Shown: positions 28,665 to 37,457 of the stretch, piece by piece
Numbering within the stretch: position 1 is the first letter of the stretch
Layout: every line of letters begins with the position of its first letter
Assembly: GCF_900095025.1 (NCBI RefSeq)
Contig: NZ_FMBK01000005.1
Coordinates: 148,322 to 212,321, forward strand
DNA from: Acinetobacter albensis
GTDB lineage: Bacteria; Pseudomonadota; Gammaproteobacteria; Pseudomonadales; Moraxellaceae
DNA length: 64,000 bases
Direction: 5' to 3'
The notes under the pieces: generated by a model
The model's database searches: none
What the model was told of the DNA's origin: nothing
The model's input: the letters and a program-made list of their open reading frames with translations, nothing else
Program-made: the position numbers and the translations under genes

Positions 28665-28697
28665 AGATATTATGAACATTTGGAGAATCAAAGAATC

Positions 28698-28981
28698 ATG
28701 CTTACGTTTTTAGAAATTCAAGCTAAGGTTGATCAAATTTGTGAAAAATTGAGTTGGAAAAAAGAAGAGTTTGGCCCGAAGTTCAGAATGGTGGAGCTCC
28801 ATATGTATTAATCCATGAAAACAAATATTTGTATATTTCTGAAGAACGAGGAGGAGTTATTTTTGAAAAAACAACCAAGGATTTTGAAGAGTTACTTTAT
28901 TGGAGAATGGATAATTTTATATCTAGCTATTCATATGAGTTTGAACTTAAAAAGGCTTTGTTGGACAAACTTACCCTTTAA
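28698..28981 (+). pseudogene. Imm63-type immunity protein gene, frameshifted
   Basis: ATG 28698 opens MLTFLEIQAKVDQICEKL. After one frame change in the A-rich stretch near 28757-28765 the reading continues as VWPEVQNGGAPYVLIHENKY, EERGGVIFEKTT, and FEELLYWRMDN...SYEFELKK to the stop at 28981. The ERG..(x)T..ELLYW..Y.yEl pattern is that of Imm63 immunity proteins that protect against polymorphic toxins. No toxin gene is nearby. It begins 33 bp after a dif-like site. Confidence 0.65.
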
Positions 28982-29070
28982 AAACTTTTTCAGCAATATA
29001 ATTTCCAAATAAAGAAGCCTGCCCCTAAAATTTATCGCACGACCAATTGGTCCTCGTATAACCGAGCCTC

Positions 29071-29568
29071 TTAATAAGAAATTGTAATGTTAATATTATC
29101 ACTATAATTCCCAGCTTTAACTGCTGTTTGATTAGCAGGGATATCCCCATAAATAGTATGATTAACCGTTACTGTTTGTAACAATCGCAAAAATGCAATT
29201 TGACCACTTACCGAGCTTGTACCACCTGTGCCATTTCCCCAAATTTGAGTACGCGCGGGTGAAGTATATAAGTTATATTTTAATGCATTTGGGTCGTTAG
29301 GGGCGGACATTCTACGATCATTAAAAGCCGGCCCATTTCCTTTACTTAAAGAAATTGTATAAGGTGCATCCAGCAAGCTAATTAGAGCCCGACAAGTGAC
29401 TGTAATAGTTCCCACTGTATTTGATGGTACATTGGCGATAGGGTTATATGTGCCAAAGGCAACAGAGTTGCTATTTACTGAACATGAACATCCTAAACAA
29501 AGTGCCATAATAGACTGCGAGCATATGCTCATGCCTAATATCGACAGCATTCCTATTATTTTTTTCAT
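29071..29568 (-). CDS. spore coat U domain protein, probable pilus tip/minor subunit
   Basis: 165 aa with a signal peptide (MKKIIGMLSILGMSICSQSIMA) and a CSCSVN start of the mature SCPU fold. It contains the typical final strand DNINITISY used in donor-strand exchange. It is the last gene of a four-gene archaic chaperone-usher cluster (subunit, chaperone, usher, subunit). By analogy with csuE this position encodes the tip, but CsuE is about twice as long, so this is a one-domain version. Confidence 0.75.
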   Translation of the reverse strand: MKKIIGMLSILGMSICSQSIMALCLGCSCSVNSNSVAFGTYNPIANVPSNTVGTITVTCRALISLLDAPYTISLSKGNGPAFNDRRMSAPNDPNALKYNLYTSPARTQIWGNGTGGTSSVSGQIAFLRLLQTVTVNHTIYGDIPANQTAVKAGNYSDNINITISY

Positions 29569-29704
29569 ACGTGTACTCCCTGTTAAACTTGTTCGAACTT
29601 CACATCAGCCTATTTATTGATGACATTTATAAAAAATAATCCTTTCTTCACTTATTCATCTGAAAATATACTTTCTCTAGATAATACCGATTTTAAGGAA
29701 GTCA

Positions 29705-32146
29705 CTATTGTAATGCTGTGCAGATCACCGGTGGTGGGTCAGTGTTATTCGACATATTTAAGTCTAATGTCACTTCAAATTTGCACTGTTCGTTTTGCCA
29801 TGTGACAGTGATATAATTTTTTTCTGCTAAATCTGTTAAATAGACTTCCCCTCTTTTTCCTACTATAAACTCCTCTTCCCGTCCTGCTATTTTTACTTTT
29901 GCCCCTAAGGGCATAATCGAGTGGTCGGCCCGTAAAATAGTCATTAGGATATGGTTTGATCGACGTACAGGTAAATTCACAAATATTCCACTCTTAGCAT
30001 AGGGTTGTGGAAAGTCTTCAACTCCCTGTATTTCTGCCTCTAAAGGGAGCTCTGCCGGGTCAATACTAATTTTATTTTTTTGATAAGGTAATAGATTGGG
30101 AACTAGGGCTAAGCCTTGACTGTTAGTATGTGCAGCCAGTTGGTTACTGCGATATATTGGAATGTTTGAAAAATCCCCGACTTTCACCACAGCAAAGCTC
30201 TGCTGACCAATATTTTGTGTAGCAAAAAATAAATCATTAAACCAACCGACTGACCCTTTAGCTGCTAAGCGCACAGATGTATTCCAATCTGAATTTTCCA
30301 CAGCTTCTGCAATCAGCTGCCCCTTATCTGTGTTCCAAATGAGATTGGTATAGAGCCTTTGTTGAGGATCATCACTCACACGCACACTCCAACCTAATCC
30401 CGGCCCCGACGGAACAGACTGGTTCAGTTCTGCCGTAGTAATCGATTGCCTGTTCTGATCATGAGTTATACGGGTGACGGCACTACGCTGCTGATCAAGC
30501 GGGATGGTAAGACTTAATCCTCCACTCCATCCCTGATCAGCCTCTAAGCTTTTTGTTGCATAGGTGTTTAGAAATATATTTTGTGCAAGCGAGACGTTTA
30601 AGCTTACCGAAAGCAACTGAAATATATTCCCTTCCCAATCTGACTGACCAGTATAATTAAGACCTGCTGAAATATGCTGAGCAATGGGTAATCCATAACC
30701 GGCAAAAACACGTTGTTTAGGTCTAATTTCACCTTCGATTGAAGCAAATTGATTGTAGTCTTTATCAAAATATTCCCATCGCATCGATCCACTTCCAACC
30801 AAACTGGTACGATCCAGACCTACTAAATAACGGTTCCCTTGTAGATCTTTGTTATTTGATATTCCACCGCCGATACGTAAAATAGCGACATCACCCAAGA
30901 TATGATTGACTATCCCTCCAATCGCTTGGCGATCTTTCTGTAATTCAATTCGACCCTCTACTGTGGTTAATTTACTCAGACCCTGTCGCCACTGGGCGGA
31001 TGAGAAGAAATCGCTATAATCATTACTTCTCACTCCATAATTTTCTCTCAGAAAACCAGCCTGAAATGAAAAATCGATAATATCTTTTTCCAATAACTGG
31101 GGAGAAGTGTAGTAACTTTTAGTAATGAGTGTTTCTTGTCCCAACAAATTCCGGACGATTAAATTTAATTCGCCAGAACCTGTGATCACTGGAATATTCG
31201 TTAAGTCAAAAGGTCCGGGACTCACTGTTTGCGTTTGAGTTTTTTGATTATTGACTAAAATATCAATGGTAGAAGGTAAAGCAGCAGACCCAGAAATTGA
31301 AGGCATCGGATAAGAAATATAACCCGGCTGGAGTGAAAAATCCCGTCCCCAACGGACACCTGCAAATCGTGCTGGACGACTCCAATCACTAGCAAAGTCG
31401 ATAGTATCTCCAATCACCAATGACTGCATTCGAGTAGGTAAATCTTTTTGCCAATAGCTTTCTGTCCGTATCGTTTCCTTATGATGATCGTTAACACGCA
31501 TAACGGCGCCTACCATCGCTGTTCCCCAATTATTAAAGACGGTTCCTTCGATTAAGCCCGCATAGCTATTTTCATACTCGCCATGAATCGCATTCAGATC
31601 ATAATTTATAAAAATTCCGGGAGAAGTCTTTTTAGCTAATTGATCAGCCTTTGGACGTACGTTGACTGAGTTAGTTTGGAAAGCTTGTATAGGCGCATGA
31701 ATCTCTAAAGTTAAAGTTTGTCGATCAAGTTTATATTTAAGACTTTGAATTGAGTCTAGTGTATAGCCCTGGTTATTATCGATTAATCTCATCAGTTCTG
31801 AAACAGGATGCAATCGAGTTGACTGCCAAACCGCTAAAGGCATTGCCAGACGACCATCTTGCAATTTTTCAACACGATAGATATCAGGTAATTGTTGGTT
31901 ATTAATAATAATATTAACTAAAAGTGTTTCAGTCTGATCCTTAGCTTTCTCTGGAGCTAAATCCCCCTGATTCGGCAAATCATTTCGTTCTGTAGTTAAG
32001 AACGAAGAGGAGATATGAGGCTCTGCAACCAATCCAGCATTTACTATAGACGGAGTTAATATATGAAATACAATTATCCATGAAATTGGCTGGGGGCTAG
32101 GCCAAAAACTGTGTAATAAGGAGTGCCCTGAAAAAGATATATGCAT
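29705..32146 (-). CDS. fimbrial outer-membrane usher (CsuD/PapC-like)
   Basis: 813 aa: an N-terminal periplasmic domain (about residues 45-190, with INNQQLPDIYRVEKLQDGRL), a 24-strand barrel with plug (about 200-700) and a C-terminal domain ending with CKFEVTLDLNMSNNTDPPPV. It secretes and polymerises the pilus subunits delivered by the chaperone. The N-terminus contains an atypically long, Ser/Pro-rich leader, so the true start may be further in. It follows the chaperone gene by 29 bp. Confidence 0.85.
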   Translation of the reverse strand: MHISFSGHSLLHSFWPSPQPISWIIVFHILTPSIVNAGLVAEPHISSSFLTTERNDLPNQGDLAPEKAKDQTETLLVNIIINNQQLPDIYRVEKLQDGRLAMPLAVWQSTRLHPVSELMRLIDNNQGYTLDSIQSLKYKLDRQTLTLEIHAPIQAFQTNSVNVRPKADQLAKKTSPGIFINYDLNAIHGEYENSYAGLIEGTVFNNWGTAMVGAVMRVNDHHKETIRTESYWQKDLPTRMQSLVIGDTIDFASDWSRPARFAGVRWGRDFSLQPGYISYPMPSISGSAALPSTIDILVNNQKTQTQTVSPGPFDLTNIPVITGSGELNLIVRNLLGQETLITKSYYTSPQLLEKDIIDFSFQAGFLRENYGVRSNDYSDFFSSAQWRQGLSKLTTVEGRIELQKDRQAIGGIVNHILGDVAILRIGGGISNNKDLQGNRYLVGLDRTSLVGSGSMRWEYFDKDYNQFASIEGEIRPKQRVFAGYGLPIAQHISAGLNYTGQSDWEGNIFQLLSVSLNVSLAQNIFLNTYATKSLEADQGWSGGLSLTIPLDQQRSAVTRITHDQNRQSITTAELNQSVPSGPGLGWSVRVSDDPQQRLYTNLIWNTDKGQLIAEAVENSDWNTSVRLAAKGSVGWFNDLFFATQNIGQQSFAVVKVGDFSNIPIYRSNQLAAHTNSQGLALVPNLLPYQKNKISIDPAELPLEAEIQGVEDFPQPYAKSGIFVNLPVRRSNHILMTILRADHSIMPLGAKVKIAGREEEFIVGKRGEVYLTDLAEKNYITVTWQNEQCKFEVTLDLNMSNNTDPPPVICTALQ

Positions 32147-32175
32147 TCGTCATTTTCATTTATTTTTTAATTAAA

Positions 32176-32871
32176 TTATGGGTGTTGAACTGGCTCTATC
32201 ATTCCATTCGCAGTTTTTAATTGAATTTTGATTGGCGTGGAATCATTACTTGGCAGATCATAAGTCCATTGTTTCCAAGCCCCTGCGAGGACCGTATCAT
32301 TGACCTTTAGATTCCGTTGCCAGTCTTTTCCCTGAATATGCACGTCAGAAAAATGAATCCGTTGATTTCCGGTATTTTCAATTCGAATGCAGCCTTGACC
32401 TGTCGGCGCTTTACATTGGATCCAGCGTGATGAAATGTTAGTCTGATGAACTGGCGCAATAAAAACTGGAATATTGTGGCTAATACGAAAAATAATCTCA
32501 TTGGCTTTTATTGAGCTAGAGGGTATTTCTGCGGTTAAGTTTTCGAGTACCAGCCGATAACTCTTTTCCACGTTATTGCTCTGTGGGTAGCGAGGAGTCA
32601 CTCTAAATATTTGGGTGGCGCCAGGAGCTATTTCCACCATTGGGGGAACCACTAATAACTCTTTGCTCTCCTGATAATGGTTTTTGCCATCCACTTGCAC
32701 CCAAGACAAGCTATTCGCTTGATATCTCAGTTTCTGACCTGAAGTATTTACCAAGGTAATCGAAACTACTTTTTTTTGTGGCGTCAGATCTACCAGAACT
32801 GGTGAAATACTCATTGCATAGCTGACTGAAGTACTGAAAAGAAGGCCAAATCCTCCTATCTTTAAAAACAT
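32176..32871 (-). CDS. periplasmic pilus chaperone (PapD-like)
   Basis: 231 aa with a signal peptide ending at SVSYA, then a two-domain immunoglobulin-like chaperone: SISPVLVDLTPQKKVVSITLVN for the edge strand, VVPPMVEIAPGATQIFRVTPRY for the conserved G1 region with its Arg. It binds SCPU subunits in the periplasm and hands them to the usher. It lies between subunit and usher genes. Confidence 0.85.
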   Translation of the reverse strand: MFLKIGGFGLLFSTSVSYAMSISPVLVDLTPQKKVVSITLVNTSGQKLRYQANSLSWVQVDGKNHYQESKELLVVPPMVEIAPGATQIFRVTPRYPQSNNVEKSYRLVLENLTAEIPSSSIKANEIIFRISHNIPVFIAPVHQTNISSRWIQCKAPTGQGCIRIENTGNQRIHFSDVHIQGKDWQRNLKVNDTVLAGAWKQWTYDLPSNDSTPIKIQLKTANGMIEPVQHP

Positions 32872-32897
32872 TAACCGACCTCCTTAAATAAAAATTA

Positions 32898-33392
32898 TTA
32901 ATAAGAAATAGTCAGGTTTGCTGTACCTGTATAATTACCAGTCGTTACTTGCTGATTTTGTGGAATTACGCCATAAAGATCAATTGATTGAGTCACACCT
33001 GTCCCTGTTACTGGAATAGTATCGCCTGCATCTGTAGTACCTAATATAGTATCTCGACTTGCAGTAGTATAAAGTTGATAATTCAGTACTGAACCAGTGC
33101 TATTCGTCATGGTTCTTTGGGCAGTTGGAGTCGTTGAGAAGAGTTGAGCAATAGTACCATTTGTACACGTTACTCCTACCGTAGTAGCACCATCTAGATT
33201 AGCGTTCGCATGTGTGGTTACTGGAAGATATTCACCAAAAGCTAGAGTTGCATTATTAATTACGCATGCAGATAGAACATTGGCTGTGACCGTTAGTGTA
33301 CTTGTTGCAGTAGCTGCATTTACTGAAGAGGAAATTCCAATAAAAATCAGAGTTCCTAATAATTTAGGTGTTATTCTAAACAATTTTTTCAT
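32898..33392 (-). CDS. spore coat U domain protein, probable major pilin
   Basis: 164 aa from the ATG at 33392, which follows a TAAGGA site; the longer frame (33416) lacks one. The signal peptide ends at SSVNA. The mature SCPU fold includes ACVINNATLAFGEY, a Cys pair, and the terminal strand TANLTISY. It is the first gene of the cluster, as csuA/B is, so it is the likely rod subunit. Confidence 0.8.
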   Translation of the reverse strand: MKKLFRITPKLLGTLIFIGISSSVNAATATSTLTVTANVLSACVINNATLAFGEYLPVTTHANANLDGATTVGVTCTNGTIAQLFSTTPTAQRTMTNSTGSVLNYQLYTTASRDTILGTTDAGDTIPVTGTGVTQSIDLYGVIPQNQQVTTGNYTGTANLTISY

Positions 33393-33698
33393 CTTTTTAA
33401 TCCTTACTATTAGCACTTTTATTATATGAATAGTATAGCTATTTTTGTTTGTGTCCTACTGATGTGTAAACTTATATTGTTAAATTAAGTAAAGAAATAT
33501 GTAGTGCCAATTTATGCATATTAATGAGATGAATTATTCATTAGTAACAAGGTAAGTTTTTAAATAAATACTTTTTATCGTGTTTCAGCTATGAGAAAAA
33601 TGCTTTGAAATTACTGAAATGAGAACATTTATACCAAATGGAAATAAAGATAATTTCCAAGATACTGAGTTGAGCTGTTCGGACTCTTAAAGGCTTTG

Positions 33699-33863
33699 TT
33701 GCATAAAGAGCTGAAAGATAGAGTTCCCCTAATCCCGGCAGAGTTTGCTGTACGCTTGCATATCAGCGAGAGAACCCTACAAAACGGGAACAAGGGTCGC
33801 TATCCGACTGGTCCTGCAGCGACTCTAATTCGCATTCTGGATGCTCATCCAACTCTGATTTAA
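33699..33863 (+). pseudogene. C-terminal half of an HTH antitoxin (NadS/HigA-like)
   Basis: The frame encodes PAEFAVRLHISERTLQNGNK followed by PTGPAATLIRILDAHPTLI and a stop. This is the helix-turn-helix and tail of proteins in which a T..eFA..L.iS..TLQnWEqG pattern precedes PTGPA..LLRi...hP. Trp-Glu-Gln is changed to Gly-Asn-Lys, and the N-terminus and any toxin gene are missing. It begins next to an IS-end-like sequence, so insertion probably cut it. Confidence 0.6.
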
Positions 33864-33877
33864 ATATTTTAGATAAT

Positions 33878-33908
33878 AAAAAAGCCCAACATCCTGTTGG
33901 GCTTTTTT
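33878..33908. terminator. bidirectional terminator
   Basis: AAAAAGCCCAAC and GTTGGGCTTTTT with a 5-nt loop. Confidence 0.8.
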
Positions 33909-34202
33909 ACATATTTGATGCGTTGGTATAACTCCTGTCGTACCTGCATTCTCCGTTGCTGTCTTTTCTTATTCTTATCTGGAGTATCCTGCTCTCTATG
34001 TCCCCATGATAGGCAATCAGGGTGCGGTCGTATAGCCGCAAAAACCCTAAATCTCTGTACGCTTTGGCGTACAAAAATGAATAAAAACTATCCCAGTTTT
34101 ATCCGCAGAAATTGGGGATAATTTAAGATCTCGGTGCATTGATAACACAGAAAAAAACTTAAGAACGATTGAATATTGATCAATTTTATTGGCGAAATAT
34201 AT

Positions 34203-34260
34203 AAGAAATGGTTTAAAAAAGCCGACTTAGACACAAGTCGGCTTTTTTAAACCATTTCTT
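34203..34260. repeat. perfect 25-bp inverted repeat with 8-nt loop
   Basis: Bases 34203-34227 are the exact reverse complement of 34236-34260. The stem includes a GCCGACT core flanked by AAAAAA and GGTTT. It is far longer than an ordinary terminator and lies about 190 bp downstream of the porin stop. Confidence 0.9.
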
Positions 34261-34448
34261 TATTAGATAAATTTTTGAAACTTAATGCTATTTTTAAAAT
34301 CATTTTGTATAAACACGATTATATTAAATAACAATTAAATTTTCATACACCAAATTTTATAATACTTCATTTAAATTAAAGAAAAAGATTGTTGGTATCT
34401 ACATAGAAATGAAAAAAATGATTTATAAAAAAACTCTAATATTGCCAA

Positions 34449-35477
34449 TTAAAAGAGTTTATATTTGAAATCATATTTCACACCAATTCCAAAACCGCGT
34501 GCCGTTTGATCATCTTTAAAATCATTTTTATCGTAATGATCATAATATGTCTGTAAAGCCAGATTCTTATTTACCTTATAAACATAAGCTAATTGATAAC
34601 GCTTTTGTTTCGCACCTACTAACTTTTGTACATCTTTTTCCATATAGTTGATAACAAGAGAGTTTTTATCCTTATTAAGCTTAAATCCAGTAATCCAATA
34701 ATGAATATCCTTTTGGCTTGTTATGGTATTGTTATAAAACTCTTGACCGTAAAGAACATAGGGCTGAAATAAGTCTAGCGTGGTACTTCGCAGACCAAAT
34801 TGCCACTTCCAGTCCATTTGATTCACTTTAGCATCTGATTCACTCCAATCTTTAGCAAACCCTAAACCCAATTTAAAATCATCATTTTTATAATCTGCTC
34901 CAAAATCAGCTGAACGTGTTGGATCTTCAGCCGCAAAATTGAATATGGATTTACCTGTATGATGATATCTAGCACTTAAACGCCATCCTTCATATTCAGG
35001 AGATTTATAACCCACTGAATTGGAGGTTCGGTTTCTGGCATTGGCAATATTGGTTCCTATCGCAGTAAGACCAGCATCATTACCAGCATAACTCACGATA
35101 CTGCCTAACTGGCTATACAAGGGAGAACCTGTTGGATTACCTGAATCTAAACGCCCAATAGCAAAACTTCCCCAGACTTCACTACTTAAACCAATATAGA
35201 AATTTCGTGGATAATCTGTTTCTTCACCAGTTCTTAAATTAAAACCTTCTTCTAAACCAAAATCTAATTTCAAATCAGGTTTTAAGTCATAGAATCCTTT
35301 CACGCCGACACGGGTGCTATTATCATCCATTTCTGATCGTAACTTTTCACCATCGACTTTTTGATGTTCGTAGGCAGGTCTTAAACTGCCATAGATCAGT
35401 ACTTCACTGGCAAAGTTGGAAGTGTTCATCAGCACACAGCAACTGGATAAACAGAGTGATTTAAATGTAAAGTCCAT
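34449..35477 (-). CDS. Gram-negative general porin
   Basis: 342 aa. The start at 35477 is chosen because it gives a proper signal peptide (MDFTFKSLCLSSCCVLMNTS...) ending near NFAS; the longer frame (35510) adds 11 charged residues. The mature chain begins EVLIYGSLRPAYEHQ, has the DNSTRVGVKG, FAIGRLDSGNP and GVKYDFKYKLF blocks, and ends in Phe as outer-membrane barrels do. A 16-strand trimeric porin is likely. It follows a hydrolase-carrier-IclR unit and may admit its substrate. Confidence 0.8.
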   Translation of the reverse strand: MDFTFKSLCLSSCCVLMNTSNFASEVLIYGSLRPAYEHQKVDGEKLRSEMDDNSTRVGVKGFYDLKPDLKLDFGLEEGFNLRTGEETDYPRNFYIGLSSEVWGSFAIGRLDSGNPTGSPLYSQLGSIVSYAGNDAGLTAIGTNIANARNRTSNSVGYKSPEYEGWRLSARYHHTGKSIFNFAAEDPTRSADFGADYKNDDFKLGLGFAKDWSESDAKVNQMDWKWQFGLRSTTLDLFQPYVLYGQEFYNNTITSQKDIHYWITGFKLNKDKNSLVINYMEKDVQKLVGAKQKRYQLAYVYKVNKNLALQTYYDHYDKNDFKDDQTARGFGIGVKYDFKYKLF

Positions 35478-35612
35478 TTTTTTTAAAGCCTCGTTACCCC
35501 TTAGATCCAAAGTATCTAAAGTAAAAATTAAATAAAAAGATTTACATACTTACATCAGCATTTCATTATGCAAAAATGCAAAGTATGTAATAGAAACAAA
35601 CAATAAAAAGGC

Positions 35613-37442
35613 TTAATTCACTTCAGCGATATGAAGATGAATTGCAGATGGATAATCCCTGCCTGCATAGATCGTATTATTCGCCTTACGTGTTGCCTCA
35701 AGCCCTTGATGCTGAAAATCAGCATGATTGAAATTCAAATCAAAATGAGGGAAGTTACTGCTCGAAATGTCCAAACGAATTCGATGGCCTTTCTTGAATA
35801 AATTACAACAGTCGAAAGCTTGAATTTCTACTTTCACGACTTCACCTACCGACAATGGCTCAGAATGCTGCCAACTGTTGCGAAAGCGCGATCGAATAAT
35901 GCCATCACTAACATTCATTGCAAATCCATCTGGATAGTCCTCAGAAGATGGATAGACATCAATTAATTTAGCTGTAAAATCAGTATCTGCGACATCGCTA
36001 CTAACCCATAACTCAACCTTGACTGGGCCTGCCACCAAAACGTCTTGCTCAAGTATCTCAGTTTCAAAAACCAAGATATCCGGGCGATTCGACAAGGGTT
36101 GGTTATTTTCAGCACTGCCAAAGAACCCGACTTTCTCACGCTGATCAAATGCTCCACCCCAGAAAATTGGTTTTCCCGAAGTTATTGCACCACCGATGGT
36201 TGGTACAGGATATGCGGGATCATAACAATAATCATAATGTGCTTGGAGAGCTTCAGGTTGTGTAGAAAGCTTCTCCTCCGCTGATAAATATAATGCTTTT
36301 GGTGTCGTTGCAGCAATCGGCCATGACTGTGCCTTTATCCAATGGCCACCGTGGTTCAAGGTATTATCTGCTAATTTCTCACCCGATCCTCCGCCCATAA
36401 CAAATACATTTACATCATGTGCATCAGATTGCTTTTTGTCTTGTAAATGCTTTTTAAACCAGTCAATTCGGTAATCAACCCAATCCCTTTGAAAGTGTTG
36501 TTCAAAAGCGGCTTGTACACCGAACTCAACCTCCCCACTCTGTGTGTTATTACGATCACCATGTAACCACGGCCCCATAATCACTTTATGTTTAGCCACA
36601 CGATCTAAGGTTGAAAATGCTAGAAAATTATTTAATGTACTGGTCACATAAGCATCGTACCAACTGGACATAAATAATACTGGAATATCAGGGATATCAT
36701 CAAAATAACCCTTAGCATGAATCCCTATTTTTTCCCAGTACTCACTAAAGCAATCTTGTGACCATTGTTCAAATAAATAATCTTCATACTCAGGCATATG
36801 TCGCAGTGGTGAATGGCCTTTTTTCCACGGCATTTGCTTAAACCACTGATCTAAATCTTCAGCTTCCAACAATGCTAATAAATCGTTATCGCCTGTAGAC
36901 TTTACTTTATTAATTGCTTGACGATAGGCCCATGTAGCTTGCTTTAATTCAAAAGCTCCACCCTGACGGATACCGCATTGAAAGGCTTCATAAAAACCAC
37001 CAGAATCTAATATCATGGTTTTTAATGCTTTCGGATTTAAACAAGCCAATGCTAATTGCGTATGTGCAGCATAAGATAATCCCATACTGCCAATATCGCC
37101 ATTACACCAACTTTGCTGTTGAATCCATTCTAAACTGTCTAGACCATCTTCAGCTTCATTAATATATTTAACAAACTCGCCTTCAGAGTGATAACGCCCG
37201 CGGCAGTCTTGAAAAATAATAGCAAAACCTTGATCTGTAAATCGTTTTGCCATATCTAAACGATTAATCAGCGTACCATCTAATTGAATTTCAGAGCGGG
37301 ATTGTGCCTCTTTATCGTAGGGCGTACGTTCGATTACTACTGGCCATTGTTGTGTGGTTTCCGTATATTCTGGCAAATAAATATCAGTCGCAAGATGGAT
37401 ACCATCCCGCATACGAATCATTTGATTCTTTATAGCTTTCAT
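35613..37442 (-). CDS. CocE/NonD-family hydrolase (peptidase S15 fold)
   Basis: 609 aa. The N-terminal RMRDGIHLATDIYLPE and TPYDKEAQS start the catalytic alpha/beta domain, with the nucleophile in GSMGLSYAAHTQ (Ser about residue 121), the Asp near FMSSWYDAY and the His in GPWLHGD (about 294). The C-terminal jelly-roll (about 420-605) is that of X-Pro dipeptidyl-peptidase and cocaine esterase. It hydrolyses an ester or amide; substrate unknown. Gene order IclR-carrier-hydrolase-porin suggests uptake and cleavage of one compound. Confidence 0.8.
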   Translation of the reverse strand: MKAIKNQMIRMRDGIHLATDIYLPEYTETTQQWPVVIERTPYDKEAQSRSEIQLDGTLINRLDMAKRFTDQGFAIIFQDCRGRYHSEGEFVKYINEAEDGLDSLEWIQQQSWCNGDIGSMGLSYAAHTQLALACLNPKALKTMILDSGGFYEAFQCGIRQGGAFELKQATWAYRQAINKVKSTGDNDLLALLEAEDLDQWFKQMPWKKGHSPLRHMPEYEDYLFEQWSQDCFSEYWEKIGIHAKGYFDDIPDIPVLFMSSWYDAYVTSTLNNFLAFSTLDRVAKHKVIMGPWLHGDRNNTQSGEVEFGVQAAFEQHFQRDWVDYRIDWFKKHLQDKKQSDAHDVNVFVMGGGSGEKLADNTLNHGGHWIKAQSWPIAATTPKALYLSAEEKLSTQPEALQAHYDYCYDPAYPVPTIGGAITSGKPIFWGGAFDQREKVGFFGSAENNQPLSNRPDILVFETEILEQDVLVAGPVKVELWVSSDVADTDFTAKLIDVYPSSEDYPDGFAMNVSDGIIRSRFRNSWQHSEPLSVGEVVKVEIQAFDCCNLFKKGHRIRLDISSSNFPHFDLNFNHADFQHQGLEATRKANNTIYAGRDYPSAIHLHIAEVN

Positions 37443-37457
37443 TGAACAACCTATTTG

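Larger units (their letters stand above)
33417..34448. other. gene-poor 1-kb interval with remnants
   Basis: There is no intact gene between the pilus cluster and the porin. It holds an IS-end-like GGCTTTGTTGCATAAA (33692), an HTH antitoxin fragment (33699-33863), a terminator (33878-33908), a minus-strand ghost frame (about 33869-34075) with segments such as AAIRPHPDCLSWGHREQD, and a very long perfect hairpin (34203-34260). The ghost frame lacks a start and reads through the terminator, so it is not called as a gene. Confidence 0.5.

Noticed and set aside
33897..34121. 74-codon plus-strand open frame
   Set aside because: Begins inside a terminator and is Cys/Arg-rich without protein-like pattern; the minus-strand frame of the same DNA looks better but also lacks a start.
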